Part shown: positions 8,631 to 17,694 of the stretch, piece by piece
How the letters are laid out: each line of letters begins with the position of its first letter
How positions within the stretch are numbered: the first letter of the stretch is position 1
NCBI RefSeq assembly: GCF_041276405.1
Contig: NZ_JBGGGT010000002.1
Location: 1,153,001 to 1,217,000, forward strand
Length of the DNA stretch: 64,000 bases
Direction: 5' to 3'
DNA from: Microvirga sp. TS319
GTDB taxonomy: Bacteria; Pseudomonadota; Alphaproteobacteria; Rhizobiales; Beijerinckiaceae
Translations under genes and position numbers: made by a program
Notes under the pieces: generated by a model
Databases searched by the model: none
Seen by the model: the letters and a program-made list of their open reading frames with translations, nothing else
What the model was told of the DNA's origin: nothing

Positions 8631-9031
8631 GCGTTGAAGCTGCTCTTCAGAAGGCAATCGTCGGCGCCCTCAAGGGGGACGCTGGCGTGACTGCTGTCCT
8701 TGCAGGGCGGGTGTATGACCGCGTGCCGGCTGGGGCCGTCCTCCCTTACGTCCATATCCGGAACATTCAGGTGGTGGACGACGGCGCTGACTGCATCGAT
8801 GGGGGCGAGGTCTATATCGACCTTGATGTCTGGTCGAATGCTGTCGGCAAGGTCGAGGCCGAGCGCGGCGCCAGTGCTGTCCGCAAGGCTCTGAGGTTCG
8901 CCACTCTCACACTCGATGAGCCTTATGCGCTGACCGAGATCGACCACCGCGACACCAACATCGGCGACGGCGGCGACGAGCTGCTGACCCGGGCCCGCAT
9001 GTCCTTTCGCGCTCTCGTCGAGAGCAAGTAA
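8627..9031 (+). CDS. DUF3168 tail completion protein
   Basis: A 134-residue protein of the DUF3168 (phage gp17-like tail terminator) family. The pattern LQKAIVGALKGDAGVTAVLAGRVYDRVP at the N-terminus and the IDLDVWSNAVGK and TNIGDGGDELLTRARMSFRAL segments are typical. It is expected to cap the growing tail tube. ATGA overlap with the gp10-like gene. Confidence 0.85.
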   Translation: MSVEAALQKAIVGALKGDAGVTAVLAGRVYDRVPAGAVLPYVHIRNIQVVDDGADCIDGGEVYIDLDVWSNAVGKVEAERGASAVRKALRFATLTLDEPYALTEIDHRDTNIGDGGDELLTRARMSFRALVESK

Positions 9032-9059
9032 CCCCCTGCCCAACTGAAGGAGAACCACC

Positions 9060-9509
9060 ATGGCGCAGGCCACAACCCTCCCGTTTTCTGCGTTCAAGGT
9101 GATGCTGGAAACGGGCACTCCCGGCACCTTCGCGGCCCCTTGCGGGCTGACAAGCCGGTCTATTTCTTTCTCCAAGGAAACGAACGACACGAATAGCATC
9201 GACTGCGATCAGGAAGATGCCCCTTCTTGGGTTGATCGTGATGTCGTATCGCTTTCGGCATCCATCTCAGGTGAAGGCGTTATGGCCCGTGAGTCCCTGG
9301 ACCTTTGGCGGGAGGCTTTCATGACGACAGAGCCAGTCAATGCTCGCATTGAGGTTGCCGGTTCTGCAGCTCAGGGCGGCGGCTACTGGAGCGGCAAGTT
9401 TCACCTCACGAGCTTCGAACCCGGCGCGACCCGCGGCGAGCGGGCTTCGGTTTCCATCGAGATGCAAAGCTCAGGGCCGATTGTCTGGTCTGACGCCGTG
9501 ACACCTTAA
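9060..9509 (+). CDS. phage major tail (tube) protein
   Basis: A 149-residue tail-tube subunit that stacks in hexamers to form the tail channel. The reading frame follows a strong AAGGAGA site. The pattern of a beta-barrel with a GVMARESLDLWREAF middle segment and a SFEPGATRGERASVSIEMQSSG end matches TP901-1/GTA-type tail-tube proteins. Its place before the tail chaperone and tape measure supports this. Confidence 0.85.
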   Translation: MAQATTLPFSAFKVMLETGTPGTFAAPCGLTSRSISFSKETNDTNSIDCDQEDAPSWVDRDVVSLSASISGEGVMARESLDLWREAFMTTEPVNARIEVAGSAAQGGGYWSGKFHLTSFEPGATRGERASVSIEMQSSGPIVWSDAVTP

Positions 9510-9517
9510 GGTGTTGC

Positions 9518-10075
9518 ATGAGCCGCAACGGCCATATTGATCTGGAATTCGCCGGCAGGATCCGGCGTTTCCGCCTCGCCATTGGCGAACTGGAAGAGTT
9601 GCAGGAGGCGACTGGCGTCGGGCCCGTTGTGCTCCTCCAGCGGTTCTTCGCGGATGAGCATTCCTTCGTGGATGTGCGCGAGGTGCTGCGAATCGGCCTT
9701 ATGGGGGGCGGTGAAGAGGCTCCCGAGGCCTATGACCTTGTTCGCGACCTGCACGAGCGGCCGGTGGTCCCGGCGATCGCGGCAGCCACTGTGGTCCTGA
9801 CCGCCGCCCTGGAGCGCGACCAGCAAGAGCCGATCGAGCCGGAGGCCCCGAAAGACGCCGCGCCCAAGAAGGAGCTGCCCAACGGGCAGATGGCGTTTTC
9901 CGAGTTCTACAAGGGGGCATCCATCATAGGCCTGACTGTCGCGGACGTGCGTCAAATGTCTCTCTGGCAGTTTTCGGCCTTTGTGAAGGGCCACAACGAG
10001 GCCCACGATCCGAAGGCCGGCAAGACCCTGTCGGAGGATGAGGCGGAGGCCTTGTGGCGGGAAATCAGCGTTTGA
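9518..10075 (+). CDS. tail assembly chaperone, GTA-type, fused two-domain form
   Basis: A 185-residue protein. Residues 1-100 match the gene-transfer-agent family chaperone (LEFAGRIRRFRLAIGELEELQEATG). Residues about 125-185 (FYKGASIIGLTVADVRQMSLWQF) resemble the separate small chaperone that follows in many phages and GTAs. The two are joined in one frame by a charged linker rich in Glu, Pro and Lys. Many phages make the long form by programmed frameshifting; here no shift is needed. Its last 11 bases overlap the antisense gene 10065-10331. Confidence 0.78.
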   Translation: MSRNGHIDLEFAGRIRRFRLAIGELEELQEATGVGPVVLLQRFFADEHSFVDVREVLRIGLMGGGEEAPEAYDLVRDLHERPVVPAIAAATVVLTAALERDQQEPIEPEAPKDAAPKKELPNGQMAFSEFYKGASIIGLTVADVRQMSLWQFSAFVKGHNEAHDPKAGKTLSEDEAEALWREISV

Positions 10076-10331
10076 ACGCCGACCCTTGCTCGAATTGAGG
10101 TTGGGGCGCTTCTGGAGCCGCGTGCGGGCGCACCGGAGAGGTGTTCTTGGCGATGTCCGCGAGAAGTTCGAGGGCCTCGGCAAATCCAAGCAGCGGGGCG
10201 CCCGCCAGCAGAAGGCCAATCCCCCAAGGGACCATGATCATCATCGTCCCGCTGAGGACGCCAAAGAGGATCGCGCCGATTCCAAGAATGACGCTAACCA
10301 CACCGAAAAACCGCAACAGCCCCTTCGCCAC
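10065..10331 (-). CDS. small membrane protein, antisense prophage cargo
   Basis: An 88-residue protein with two membrane segments (about residues 8-27 and 31-55) and a Pro/Gln-rich cytoplasmic tail. It lies antisense between the chaperone and tape-measure genes, breaking an otherwise continuous late operon. No family is recognised. Position, topology and orientation match the other antisense inserts at 290-571 and 14005-14244. A host-surface or superinfection role is plausible but unproven. Confidence 0.65.
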   Translation of the reverse strand: MAKGLLRFFGVVSVILGIGAILFGVLSGTMMIMVPWGIGLLLAGAPLLGFAEALELLADIAKNTSPVRPHAAPEAPQPQFEQGSAFKR

Positions 10332-10372
10332 CCTGATCTCCGTCCCAGTCCCATCCGCGACCTGAGAACACT

Positions 10373-12397
10373 ATGGCCACAGATCTCGAACGTCTAGTTG
10401 TCTCACTCGAGGCCTCGATCAAGTCCTTTGACAAGGAGATGAAGCGGGCCCGCGCCGTCTCCAATACGGCGATGAAGGATGTCGAGCGGAGCGTCGCTTC
10501 CGGCCAGAAGCGCATTGAGGCGGCTATGGGCCGGATTGGCTCAAGCATCCGGGCGGGCATTGCGGGAGCTCTGGCTGGCCTGTCGATCGGGCAGATCAAG
10601 GATTATGCCGACAGCTACACCCGCATTCAGAACGCGCTCAAAGTCAGGGGCCTTGAGGGGAAAGACCTCTCCGATACGTACGACACGCTCTATGCGGCCG
10701 CCCAGCGTCAGGGCGCGCCACTCGAGGCCATGGCGACCCTCTACGGCCGCATTTCGATGGCCCAGAAGGATCTCAACGCCACTTCGGCAGAGATGCTGCA
10801 ATTCACCGAGGGCGTCGGCATGGCGCTCCGGGTGTCCGGCCAGAGCGCGGAACAGGCCTCCGGTGCGCTTCTGCAGCTGAGCCAGGCGCTCTCGGGCGGC
10901 AAGATCCAGGCCGAGGAATACAACTCGCTGATCGACGGGGCGCGCCCTGTCCTCCAGGCGGTCGCCGTCGGTCTGAAGGAAGCGGGCGGTTCGGTTTCAA
11001 AGCTCACGGCGCTGGTAAAGGACGGCAAGATCAGCAGCGAGGCGTTTTTCCGCGCCTTCCAGGCCGGACAGCCCGTCCTCGAGCGGATGGCCTCCAAGAC
11101 CAGCGAGACATCCTCTCAGGCGTTGAACCGGCTCGGGAATGCCTTCACGACCTTGATCGGGCGGCTCGACGAGGTGAGCCGCACATCGTCGACCACGGCC
11201 CGGCTGCTGGGCGGTGTCGCGGACGCCATGGACAGGATTGCCAAGGCGATCCCGAATGCCGCTGGCGCGCTCGTGAATCTTGATGCGGCAATTGATGCGG
11301 CGAAGCTCAAGACGCTTGAACAGACACTCGTCGGGGTCAATCAGCAGCTTCAGCTCGCAGCCAAGACAGGCGATCTGAGCTCAGGGCGCACACGCGGTCT
11401 CGCCGCGCAGGCGGTCCAGCTGGAGCAGCAAATTGCGCAACTCAAGCGCGCCACCAAAGGCAACGAAGCCGCCAATGATCCGGCATTGCAGGCTGCCGAT
11501 GCCGCCGAGATGGCGAGGCGCCGAAACCAGGCGGACTATAAAGCCATCGGTGGGGTCTCATACAAGGACTATGCGGTTCCGGACGATGACAAGGGCAAGA
11601 AGCGCAAGGAGAACGAATACCAGCGCGAGATTGCCCAGATCCGCGAGCGCACGGCCGCTCTTCAGCAGGAAAGCACGACCATTGGCCAATCAGCCGCCGA
11701 TGTCGCCAAGGCCGAGGCAGAGTTCCGGCTCCTGGAAGCGGCCAAGAAGGCGAACGTCGCGATCACCCCGCAGCTCAAGGCCGACATTGAGAGTGTTGCT
11801 GCGGCCTACGGCGAGGCCACGGCGAAACTGGAAGATGCCCGCAAGGCCCAGGAGCAGTTCAACGAGCTGCAGCAGTTCGTGGGCGAGTCCATCAGTGGCT
11901 TCCTGTCCGACATCGTGTCCGGTGGCAAGAATGCCGAAGAAGCTCTGATGAACCTGACGAAGCGGCTGGCGGACATGGCGCTGCAGGCGGCGCTCTTGGG
12001 GCAGGGGCCGCTTGCTGGGCTCCTTGGCATGTCAGGCACCAATGGCGGCGTCGGCGGGCTCATCGGAACCCTCTTCAAGAGCTTCATGCCCGGCCGAGCC
12101 ATGGGCGGTCCTGTGAAGGCAGGACAGGCGTACACGGTCGGCGAGACGGGCCGCGAGACGTTCATCCCCACAACCCCCGGCCGGATCGTCCCGAACGGAA
12201 AATTGGGCGGCGGCAACATGCAAGTCGTGATCAACAACAACGCTGGGGCTCAGGTGTCCACGCGACAGACGAATGGGCCACAGGGTCCGCGCCTCGAGGT
12301 CCAGATCGACCAGATGGTGGCAGACGCACTCATGAGAGGGCATGCAACTTCCGGGGCCCTGAAGAGCCTGCGGCGCAACCAGATGGGAGGTCGGTAA
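10373..12397 (+). CDS. phage tail tape measure protein
   Basis: A 674-residue tape measure that sets tail length and is ejected with the DNA. The N-terminal part (LVVSLEASIKSFDKEMKRA) and the block ALEVRG/ADSYTRIQNALK to SGALLQLSQALSGGKIQ are typical of the tape-measure N-terminal domain. Two coiled-coil stretches lie around residues 300-360 and 415-505. The C-terminus, near residue 578, has the lambda H-like AMGGPVKAGQAYTVGE signature. It is short for the family, implying a tail of roughly 100 nm. The same C-terminal signature recurs in the gene at 13309. Confidence 0.92.
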   Translation: MATDLERLVVSLEASIKSFDKEMKRARAVSNTAMKDVERSVASGQKRIEAAMGRIGSSIRAGIAGALAGLSIGQIKDYADSYTRIQNALKVRGLEGKDLSDTYDTLYAAAQRQGAPLEAMATLYGRISMAQKDLNATSAEMLQFTEGVGMALRVSGQSAEQASGALLQLSQALSGGKIQAEEYNSLIDGARPVLQAVAVGLKEAGGSVSKLTALVKDGKISSEAFFRAFQAGQPVLERMASKTSETSSQALNRLGNAFTTLIGRLDEVSRTSSTTARLLGGVADAMDRIAKAIPNAAGALVNLDAAIDAAKLKTLEQTLVGVNQQLQLAAKTGDLSSGRTRGLAAQAVQLEQQIAQLKRATKGNEAANDPALQAADAAEMARRRNQADYKAIGGVSYKDYAVPDDDKGKKRKENEYQREIAQIRERTAALQQESTTIGQSAADVAKAEAEFRLLEAAKKANVAITPQLKADIESVAAAYGEATAKLEDARKAQEQFNELQQFVGESISGFLSDIVSGGKNAEEALMNLTKRLADMALQAALLGQGPLAGLLGMSGTNGGVGGLIGTLFKSFMPGRAMGGPVKAGQAYTVGETGRETFIPTTPGRIVPNGKLGGGNMQVVINNNAGAQVSTRQTNGPQGPRLEVQIDQMVADALMRGHATSGALKSLRRNQMGGR

Positions 12398-12762
12398 TGG
12401 CCCGCCCTGTCTGGCCCGCAACCGTCCCGCATGAGCCGTCTTCTCGCAGCATCTCCGAGCCTTTCCGCAAGGCGCTGGAAAGCGAGATGGCAGCCGGGAA
12501 CACCCGCACCCGCCGCACGGCCACGGCTGTGATCGGCGTGGTCGATCTCACCATCCGGATGACCACCGAACAGTTCCTGACCTTCAAGGCCTTCGTGCGC
12601 GACACCCTCTCGCACGGCACGGCAGAGTTTGACATGCCTGTGTCCGATCTCACCGGCTGCACGGTGAAGCGGGTCAAGCTCCGCAACGGTGGCCAGTATC
12701 AGCCGGCCCGCGCTGGCAACCGCATCTTCGTTTCCTTCTCTCTCGACGTTTGGGATCTCTAA
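12397..12762 (+). CDS. distal tail protein, hypothetical
   Basis: A 121-residue protein whose start overlaps the tape-measure stop (TAATG). It is beta-rich with the segments TATAVIGVVDLTIRMTTEQF and YQPARAGNRIFVSFSLDVWDL. It occupies the slot of the GTA gp12/lambda M-type distal tail gene, directly after the tape measure and before a DUF1833 protein. The family name is not certain, but a minor tail role is very likely from the order. Confidence 0.7.
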   Translation: MARPVWPATVPHEPSSRSISEPFRKALESEMAAGNTRTRRTATAVIGVVDLTIRMTTEQFLTFKAFVRDTLSHGTAEFDMPVSDLTGCTVKRVKLRNGGQYQPARAGNRIFVSFSLDVWDL

Positions 12763-13299
12763 GTGCCGATCTCCGCAACGCAAGCCTGGGCCGAGGCCGC
12801 CGCCTCCGCGCCCAAGGATGAGGTCATGCTCATCACCATTGAGCTGATCCATCCGGTCTTTGTCGAGAACGGCGTCCCGGCTCCCATCCGGGCGGTTCGG
12901 AACACGGTCGATATGAACTTCAAGCTGGAGACGGGGGCACCGGTCGGCAGCGGGCAGACGGTTCTCTTCAAGGCAATCCCCTTTGAGATCGACTATCCCC
13001 GCATCGGCAATCTCGGCGCAGAGGCCACCATCCGGCTCGACAACATCAACCGGGAGGCCTCCCGCTACCTCGAGGAAGCCGTGAAGCTGAACACGCCCAT
13101 CCAGGCGATCTTCCGCGGCTATCTGGCCTCGGATCCCAATACGGTCGGGCAGGGGCCCTATAAGCTGATCCTGCGCTCTGTGAAGCGAACAGGGCGGCAG
13201 CTTGAGGGGCAGCTTGCCATCGCACGTCCGCAGAACATGCGGGTCATGCGGGGGGTCTATGACATGCAGAGGTTCCCGTCTCTGCTCGCGGTATCCTAG
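12763..13299 (+). CDS. DUF1833 minor tail protein
   Basis: A 178-residue protein starting at GTG immediately after the preceding stop. The mix of IELIHPVFVENGVPAPIRAVR at the front, FEIDYPRIGNLGAEATIRLDNINREAS in the middle and a QLEGQLAIARPQNMRVMRG ending matches the DUF1833 family, found between tape measure and tip protein in many alphaproteobacterial siphophages (the lambda L position). Probably part of the tail hub. Confidence 0.82.
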   Translation: MPISATQAWAEAAASAPKDEVMLITIELIHPVFVENGVPAPIRAVRNTVDMNFKLETGAPVGSGQTVLFKAIPFEIDYPRIGNLGAEATIRLDNINREASRYLEEAVKLNTPIQAIFRGYLASDPNTVGQGPYKLILRSVKRTGRQLEGQLAIARPQNMRVMRGVYDMQRFPSLLAVS

Positions 13300-13308
13300 G
13301 AGGAACAC

Positions 13309-13572
13309 ATGCTCTCACGTCGTAAGCTGTTCGGGTTCTTGGCTGCCGCTCCTGTTGTGGCTGCTGCTGGCCCTGTTTTGGCACGAGGCGGCCCTGTCAA
13401 AGGCAGATCATACGTCGTAGGCGAGGTGCCCTCTGAGACGGTTATCCCTCTTAAGAACGTCGAACTTCGCCACCCCACGATGGTCCGACCTGTTACAATC
13501 ACCGTCAACAACACGTCCGGACGACTGGTGCGCATGGAAATGAAGGAAGGCCGGATCAATATCTATGACTGA
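13309..13572 (+). CDS. small signal-peptide protein with a tape-measure-like C-terminus
   Basis: An 87-residue protein after an AGGAGGA site. Residues 1-24 form a Tat-like signal (SRRKLFGFLAAAPVVAAAG). The mature part begins RGGPVKGRSYVVGEVPSETV, which matches the C-terminal signature of the tape measure at 10373-12397 (GGPVKAGQAYTVGETGRETF), including the following VTITVNN versus MQVVINN strand. It sits between two tail genes and overlaps the peptidase gene by 8 bases. Exported, or a membrane-inserting tail component; no family is known to me. Confidence 0.7.
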   Translation: MLSRRKLFGFLAAAPVVAAAGPVLARGGPVKGRSYVVGEVPSETVIPLKNVELRHPTMVRPVTITVNNTSGRLVRMEMKEGRINIYD

Positions 13573-13987
13573 CCGTTTCACCTTCCTCGAAAGCCTCGTG
13601 GGCAAGCCCTACAAGATCGGGGCGCGCGGACCAGACGAGTTCGATTGCTACGGTCTCGCCCGCCATATCCAGATGGAGCTTGCTGGCGTTGACATGCCGG
13701 ATGTGGCCTTTGTCGAGCCCACGACCCGGGCCCAGGCCGAGGCCATGCTCTCCCATCCCGAGCGCCAGGCGTGGGAAGAGGTGACGGAAGCGGACGTGCA
13801 GGATCTCGATCTCGTGCTGATGGGCAACGTGGCCAAGCGGGACTTCCACCTCGGCACCTATGTGAAGCTGACGACGGCCGGGGCGGTGCTCCACATCGAC
13901 CGCCATGCTGGCGTCGTGGTCGATGACATCCCAGCACTTCGGGCGTCGGGGTTTCACTTTTTGAGGTTCTTCCGTCGAAGGGCGTAG
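13565..13987 (+). CDS. NlpC/P60-family (C40) tail peptidase
   Basis: A 140-residue cysteine peptidase of the tail-assembly K type, which locally cuts peptidoglycan during DNA entry. The catalytic cysteine is Cys28 in PDEFDCYGLAR and the catalytic histidine is probably His95 in RDFHLGTYV, with His110 nearby. Its place between the DUF1833 gene and the tip protein is conserved in lambda-like phages and GTAs. Confidence 0.87.
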   Translation: MTDRFTFLESLVGKPYKIGARGPDEFDCYGLARHIQMELAGVDMPDVAFVEPTTRAQAEAMLSHPERQAWEEVTEADVQDLDLVLMGNVAKRDFHLGTYVKLTTAGAVLHIDRHAGVVVDDIPALRASGFHFLRFFRRRA

Positions 13988-14004
13988 TCACTTCGGAATT
14001 TGGA

Positions 14005-14244
14005 TCAACTGCGCCGGTACTTACGAACCAAAAGCCATACCTGAACAAGGTAGATCGCCAGGGCAAGCAGTACGATCGGAATAGCGAACGTGAGAAAGCG
14101 CGAAAAGGCTTCTTCTCCAGCGCCCTGATAAACATGATTGCCGTAGTAGGCCAGTAGGCAGAGGACAAAGAAGCCCGCGCCTAGGCGTATGGCAATTTCA
14201 CGTTTCATTTGCTTTCGAGCCTCAGGGCCGCCGCTCGGTTCCAT
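14005..14244 (-). CDS. small membrane protein, antisense prophage cargo
   Basis: A 79-residue protein starting at the ATG preceded by GAAGGGC (MEPSGGPEARKQMKREIA). An inner ATG at 14208 would give 67 residues. It has two hydrophobic segments (about residues 22-36 and 51-70) and a basic C-terminus. It sits antisense between the tail peptidase and the tip protein. This is the third antisense membrane protein inside the structural operon. Function unknown. Confidence 0.6.
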   Translation of the reverse strand: MEPSGGPEARKQMKREIAIRLGAGFFVLCLLAYYGNHVYQGAGEEAFSRFLTFAIPIVLLALAIYLVQVWLLVRKYRRS

Positions 14245-14340
14245 CGTTTGCCCTTCAATCAACTGTGTCCCGGCCTGCCCCAATCGCCTAGCGAGCAGCA
14301 CAGGTCTTCTCACTGACCAATGGTAGAACTCTGATTCGAC

Positions 14341-17300
14341 ATGCGTCTTGCAATCAAGCATAATCTCTTGGTCTTCGATCCGGAGCGCGATGACCCGCGT
14401 GTGCAGGAAAGCGGGCTCGTGCTCCCCATTTCCGAGCACAAGACCCGTAAGCGCAGGCCGACCATCGAGCAGGTTCTCGCCGAGACCGGTTGGCGGTTCG
14501 ACCTACCGACCGTCTGCAAGGTGAACGGCGTCTATTTCGGCCGCGCCGAATGGGCGACCCATAAGCTGACCGCCAACGACAACGTTGAGTTCCTGTCCCG
14601 TCCCCTCGGTGGCAGCATGGGCGGCAGCGGCGGTTCGTCTGGGAAAACCATTGCTGCCGTCGTTGCCATGGTCGCTCTCACGGCGCTCGCCCCTTGGGCC
14701 GCTGGTGCGGTCTTCGGTGCCGGCACGATCGCGGCCTCGGTCGCCGCGTCTGTCATGATTGCAGGCGGCGCGATGGCGATCAGCCATTTCCTGCAGCCCA
14801 AGGCAGGCGGGCAGACCGACGCCAAGGACGAACTGTACTCCTTCGGCTTCGGCGGCAACGCAGCGCGCCCCTTGGAACCGATCCCGGTCCTCTATGGCCG
14901 CACCCTGTCATTCCCGGATTTTGCCGCGCCGAAGTACAGCGAGTTCGACGGCGACAGCATGACGGAGTTCGCCCTCCTGTGCCTGACGTGCGGGGATGCG
15001 GACGTTGAGGAATTGCGTATTGCCGATACCCGTATCTGGACCAAGAGCGGCGGCTACAACACCAGTTTCCCCGGCATCACGATCCAGATCCGCAAGCCGG
15101 GTCAGAAGGTCACGCTGTTCCCGGTCAACGTCGTTACCTCCTCCGAAGTCACCGGCGTTACGCTTTCGACCGACTATAGCCCTGGGTTTGCCGCCAATGC
15201 GGCAGGCACGGAGGCGACGAGCCTCCTGCTCGATTTCATCTTTCCGTCCGGCTGTTACTGGACCTGGAAGGGGGAGCTTCGGCCGGCCGTGGTGGGGGTC
15301 GAGGTGCAGACCCGCCCCATCAATGCCGCGGGAGCGCCGACAGGCCCTTGGGCCACGATCTGGACGAAGAACTACAGCTACACCAAGCAGTCCCAGATCC
15401 GGGTCACGGAACGGATCGACATCGGCGATCCCCGGGTTGAGGTGAGGGCCCGTCGGACGAGCATCCCGATCAAGGACATGGAGCCGGATCCGCGCATGTC
15501 AGGCGCGAACGACATCATCTGGTCGGCGCTGCGGGCGCATATCGACGGGCCGAACTCCTTCCCGCGGGTAACGACCATCGCCATCCGGGCCAAGGCCAGC
15601 GAAGCCCTCCAGGGCATCACCAACGGCCAGATCGGCGTCATCTCCACCCGGATCATTCCCGTGTGGAACGGCTCCACCTTCGTCGACCAGCCTTCGCGCT
15701 CGATCGCGTGGGCCGCGCTCGATATGTGGCGCAATGCCGACTACGGCGCGGGGCTCTCGCTCAACCAGATCGATTTCCAGAGCTTCTATGCCTACGACCA
15801 GTATTGGCAGAGCCAAGGGCACGCCTTCAACCATGTGTTCAAGGAGCCGCAGACCCTGGACGATGCGCTCGAGACCATCCTGAAGGCCGGGCGGGCCATG
15901 CCGGCTCCGGTGGGCGACCGCCTGACCATCGTCCGGGACGAGCCCCGCGGGCTCCCGCGCATGCTGTTCACGGATTACGACATCGTGCGGGACAGCCTCA
16001 GTATCGATTACACCCTGGCGGACGACGATATCGCTGACGGGATCGTGGGCGAGTACATCGACGAGACGACCTTCCGCCTGGCCGAAGTCTCCTCGGCTCC
16101 GACCGGAACGACGCTCGCCAAGCCCGCTCGTGTGCAACTGCAGGGTGTCACCAAGCGCTCTCAGGCGACGGGCCTAGTCCGCTTCATGGCAGCCGAGAAC
16201 AAGTACCGCCGCATCAATGTGTCCTGGACGGCGCGCGCCGAGGGCCGCCTGCTCAAGCGCGGCGATCTCGTGAAGCTGGCTTGTGAGGAGCCGGAAACCT
16301 GGGGCCAGTCCGCAGAGGTCATCGGGTACAACGACGCAACGCGCACGATCACCTTCGACCACGATCTGACATGGAACGCGACCGGCAACCACTATGTCGA
16401 GGTGAGGGCGAGGGATGCACAACCATGGGGGCCAGTTAGGGTCACGCGCGGGGCCTCTGACCGCATCGCCATCGTCAACTCCACTGACATGGTGGCCGAA
16501 ACGACTAGGCAGGGTCGGACGCTCGCTGACGCCTTGGCTCGCACGGATCTCATGGACAGCCCAACAGCGAATTTCTCTCCGGGTGAGCCGAGGTCCTTCC
16601 GCGTGCTCATCATCGATGGCGAGCCCGATACGGACGGCGAGCATATCACCCTCCATGGCGTGGTGGACGATCTCGCCGTCTACGATATCACCGAGGATGG
16701 TGTCGAACCCCTGCCGAGCGTCCCGGATGCCTTCTCCAAGTCGATCCCGGTTATCACGACGCTCGGTGCTCAGGTCTACCAGCGTGGGGTGAACCTCATC
16801 CTGCAGGCGGGCTGGCAGCCGGCCAAGGGCGCGATCAGCTATATCGCCGATGTGTCCTATGACAACGGGGCGACCTGGGTCCGCGCCTATGAAGGCGACA
16901 AGACGACATTCGAAGCAATCGTTGCCGGGGCTCAGAAGATCAGGCTCAGGGTAGCGGGCGTCACCGCCAGCAACGTTCCCGGAGCCTTCAGCATCGTGGA
17001 GGTCAATCCGCCTGCGCTGAAGCTGAAGAACGAGTTCGTCATGATGAAGATCCGGCCGGACGACCTCATTCCGGAACTCGCCCGCAGCTTTGACGGCCTG
17101 GACCTTCTCGACCAGCTCGCGGACGTGGCCGGCGAAACCCGTGTCCTGGCAGAGGAAGCCGACGACCGGGGCAGGGCGGCCATTACGGAGGTCGCCAAGG
17201 TCCGGGTTGATACCGATCAGGCCATCGCCGATCTCACGACCACTGTAGAGACGCAGTTCGACGACTATGAGCTCAGCGTCCAGCAGCGCTTTACCGCGGT

Positions 17301-17694
17301 CACCAACGTGACGGGGCAGATGATCGGCGCCTATTCGGTCGCGATCGATGCGGGCGGCTATGTCTCTGGGTTCCAGCTCGTCGGAGCGAACGGGCCCGGC
17401 GGCGGGCAGAGTGAGATCAAGTACAGCGTCGATAACTTCCTGGTCGGAGCGCCTGGAGCTGGGTTCGGCGCCGAGGCCCTCTTTGGGATATCGACCCGCA
17501 ACGGCGTGGCCCGCGTGACCATGCGCGGCGACTTCATCGCAGATGGCTCGATCAACGCCAACCAGATCAACGCCCTCAACCTTACCGCCCTGACGGCAAA
17601 GGTGTCGGGAACCCTGTCGGCCGGCAAGATCGCCAGTGCCAACAGCAAGATGATCATCGACCTCGACAACAACCGTATGACGTGGGCGGACTGA
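14341..17694 (+). CDS. tail tip/host-specificity protein (J-like)
   Basis: A 1,117-residue protein forming the central tip of the tail and contacting the host. Residues 1-90 resemble a ubiquitin-like I/J N-terminal region (KVNGVYFGRAEWATHKLTAND). Residues about 95-155 carry two hydrophobic, glycine-rich segments (TIAAVVAMVALTALAPWAAG), a feature of lambda I/J-type proteins. The central part is the phage-tail beta domain (DMWRNADYGAGLSLNQID), and the last 150 residues have a coiled-coil and a central-fibre-like end. The 96 bases before it hold no other gene. Confidence 0.87.
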   Translation: MRLAIKHNLLVFDPERDDPRVQESGLVLPISEHKTRKRRPTIEQVLAETGWRFDLPTVCKVNGVYFGRAEWATHKLTANDNVEFLSRPLGGSMGGSGGSSGKTIAAVVAMVALTALAPWAAGAVFGAGTIAASVAASVMIAGGAMAISHFLQPKAGGQTDAKDELYSFGFGGNAARPLEPIPVLYGRTLSFPDFAAPKYSEFDGDSMTEFALLCLTCGDADVEELRIADTRIWTKSGGYNTSFPGITIQIRKPGQKVTLFPVNVVTSSEVTGVTLSTDYSPGFAANAAGTEATSLLLDFIFPSGCYWTWKGELRPAVVGVEVQTRPINAAGAPTGPWATIWTKNYSYTKQSQIRVTERIDIGDPRVEVRARRTSIPIKDMEPDPRMSGANDIIWSALRAHIDGPNSFPRVTTIAIRAKASEALQGITNGQIGVISTRIIPVWNGSTFVDQPSRSIAWAALDMWRNADYGAGLSLNQIDFQSFYAYDQYWQSQGHAFNHVFKEPQTLDDALETILKAGRAMPAPVGDRLTIVRDEPRGLPRMLFTDYDIVRDSLSIDYTLADDDIADGIVGEYIDETTFRLAEVSSAPTGTTLAKPARVQLQGVTKRSQATGLVRFMAAENKYRRINVSWTARAEGRLLKRGDLVKLACEEPETWGQSAEVIGYNDATRTITFDHDLTWNATGNHYVEVRARDAQPWGPVRVTRGASDRIAIVNSTDMVAETTRQGRTLADALARTDLMDSPTANFSPGEPRSFRVLIIDGEPDTDGEHITLHGVVDDLAVYDITEDGVEPLPSVPDAFSKSIPVITTLGAQVYQRGVNLILQAGWQPAKGAISYIADVSYDNGATWVRAYEGDKTTFEAIVAGAQKIRLRVAGVTASNVPGAFSIVEVNPPALKLKNEFVMMKIRPDDLIPELARSFDGLDLLDQLADVAGETRVLAEEADDRGRAAITEVAKVRVDTDQAIADLTTTVETQFDDYELSVQQRFTAVTNVTGQMIGAYSVAIDAGGYVSGFQLVGANGPGGGQSEIKYSVDNFLVGAPGAGFGAEALFGISTRNGVARVTMRGDFIADGSINANQINALNLTALTAKVSGTLSAGKIASANSKMIIDLDNNRMTWAD

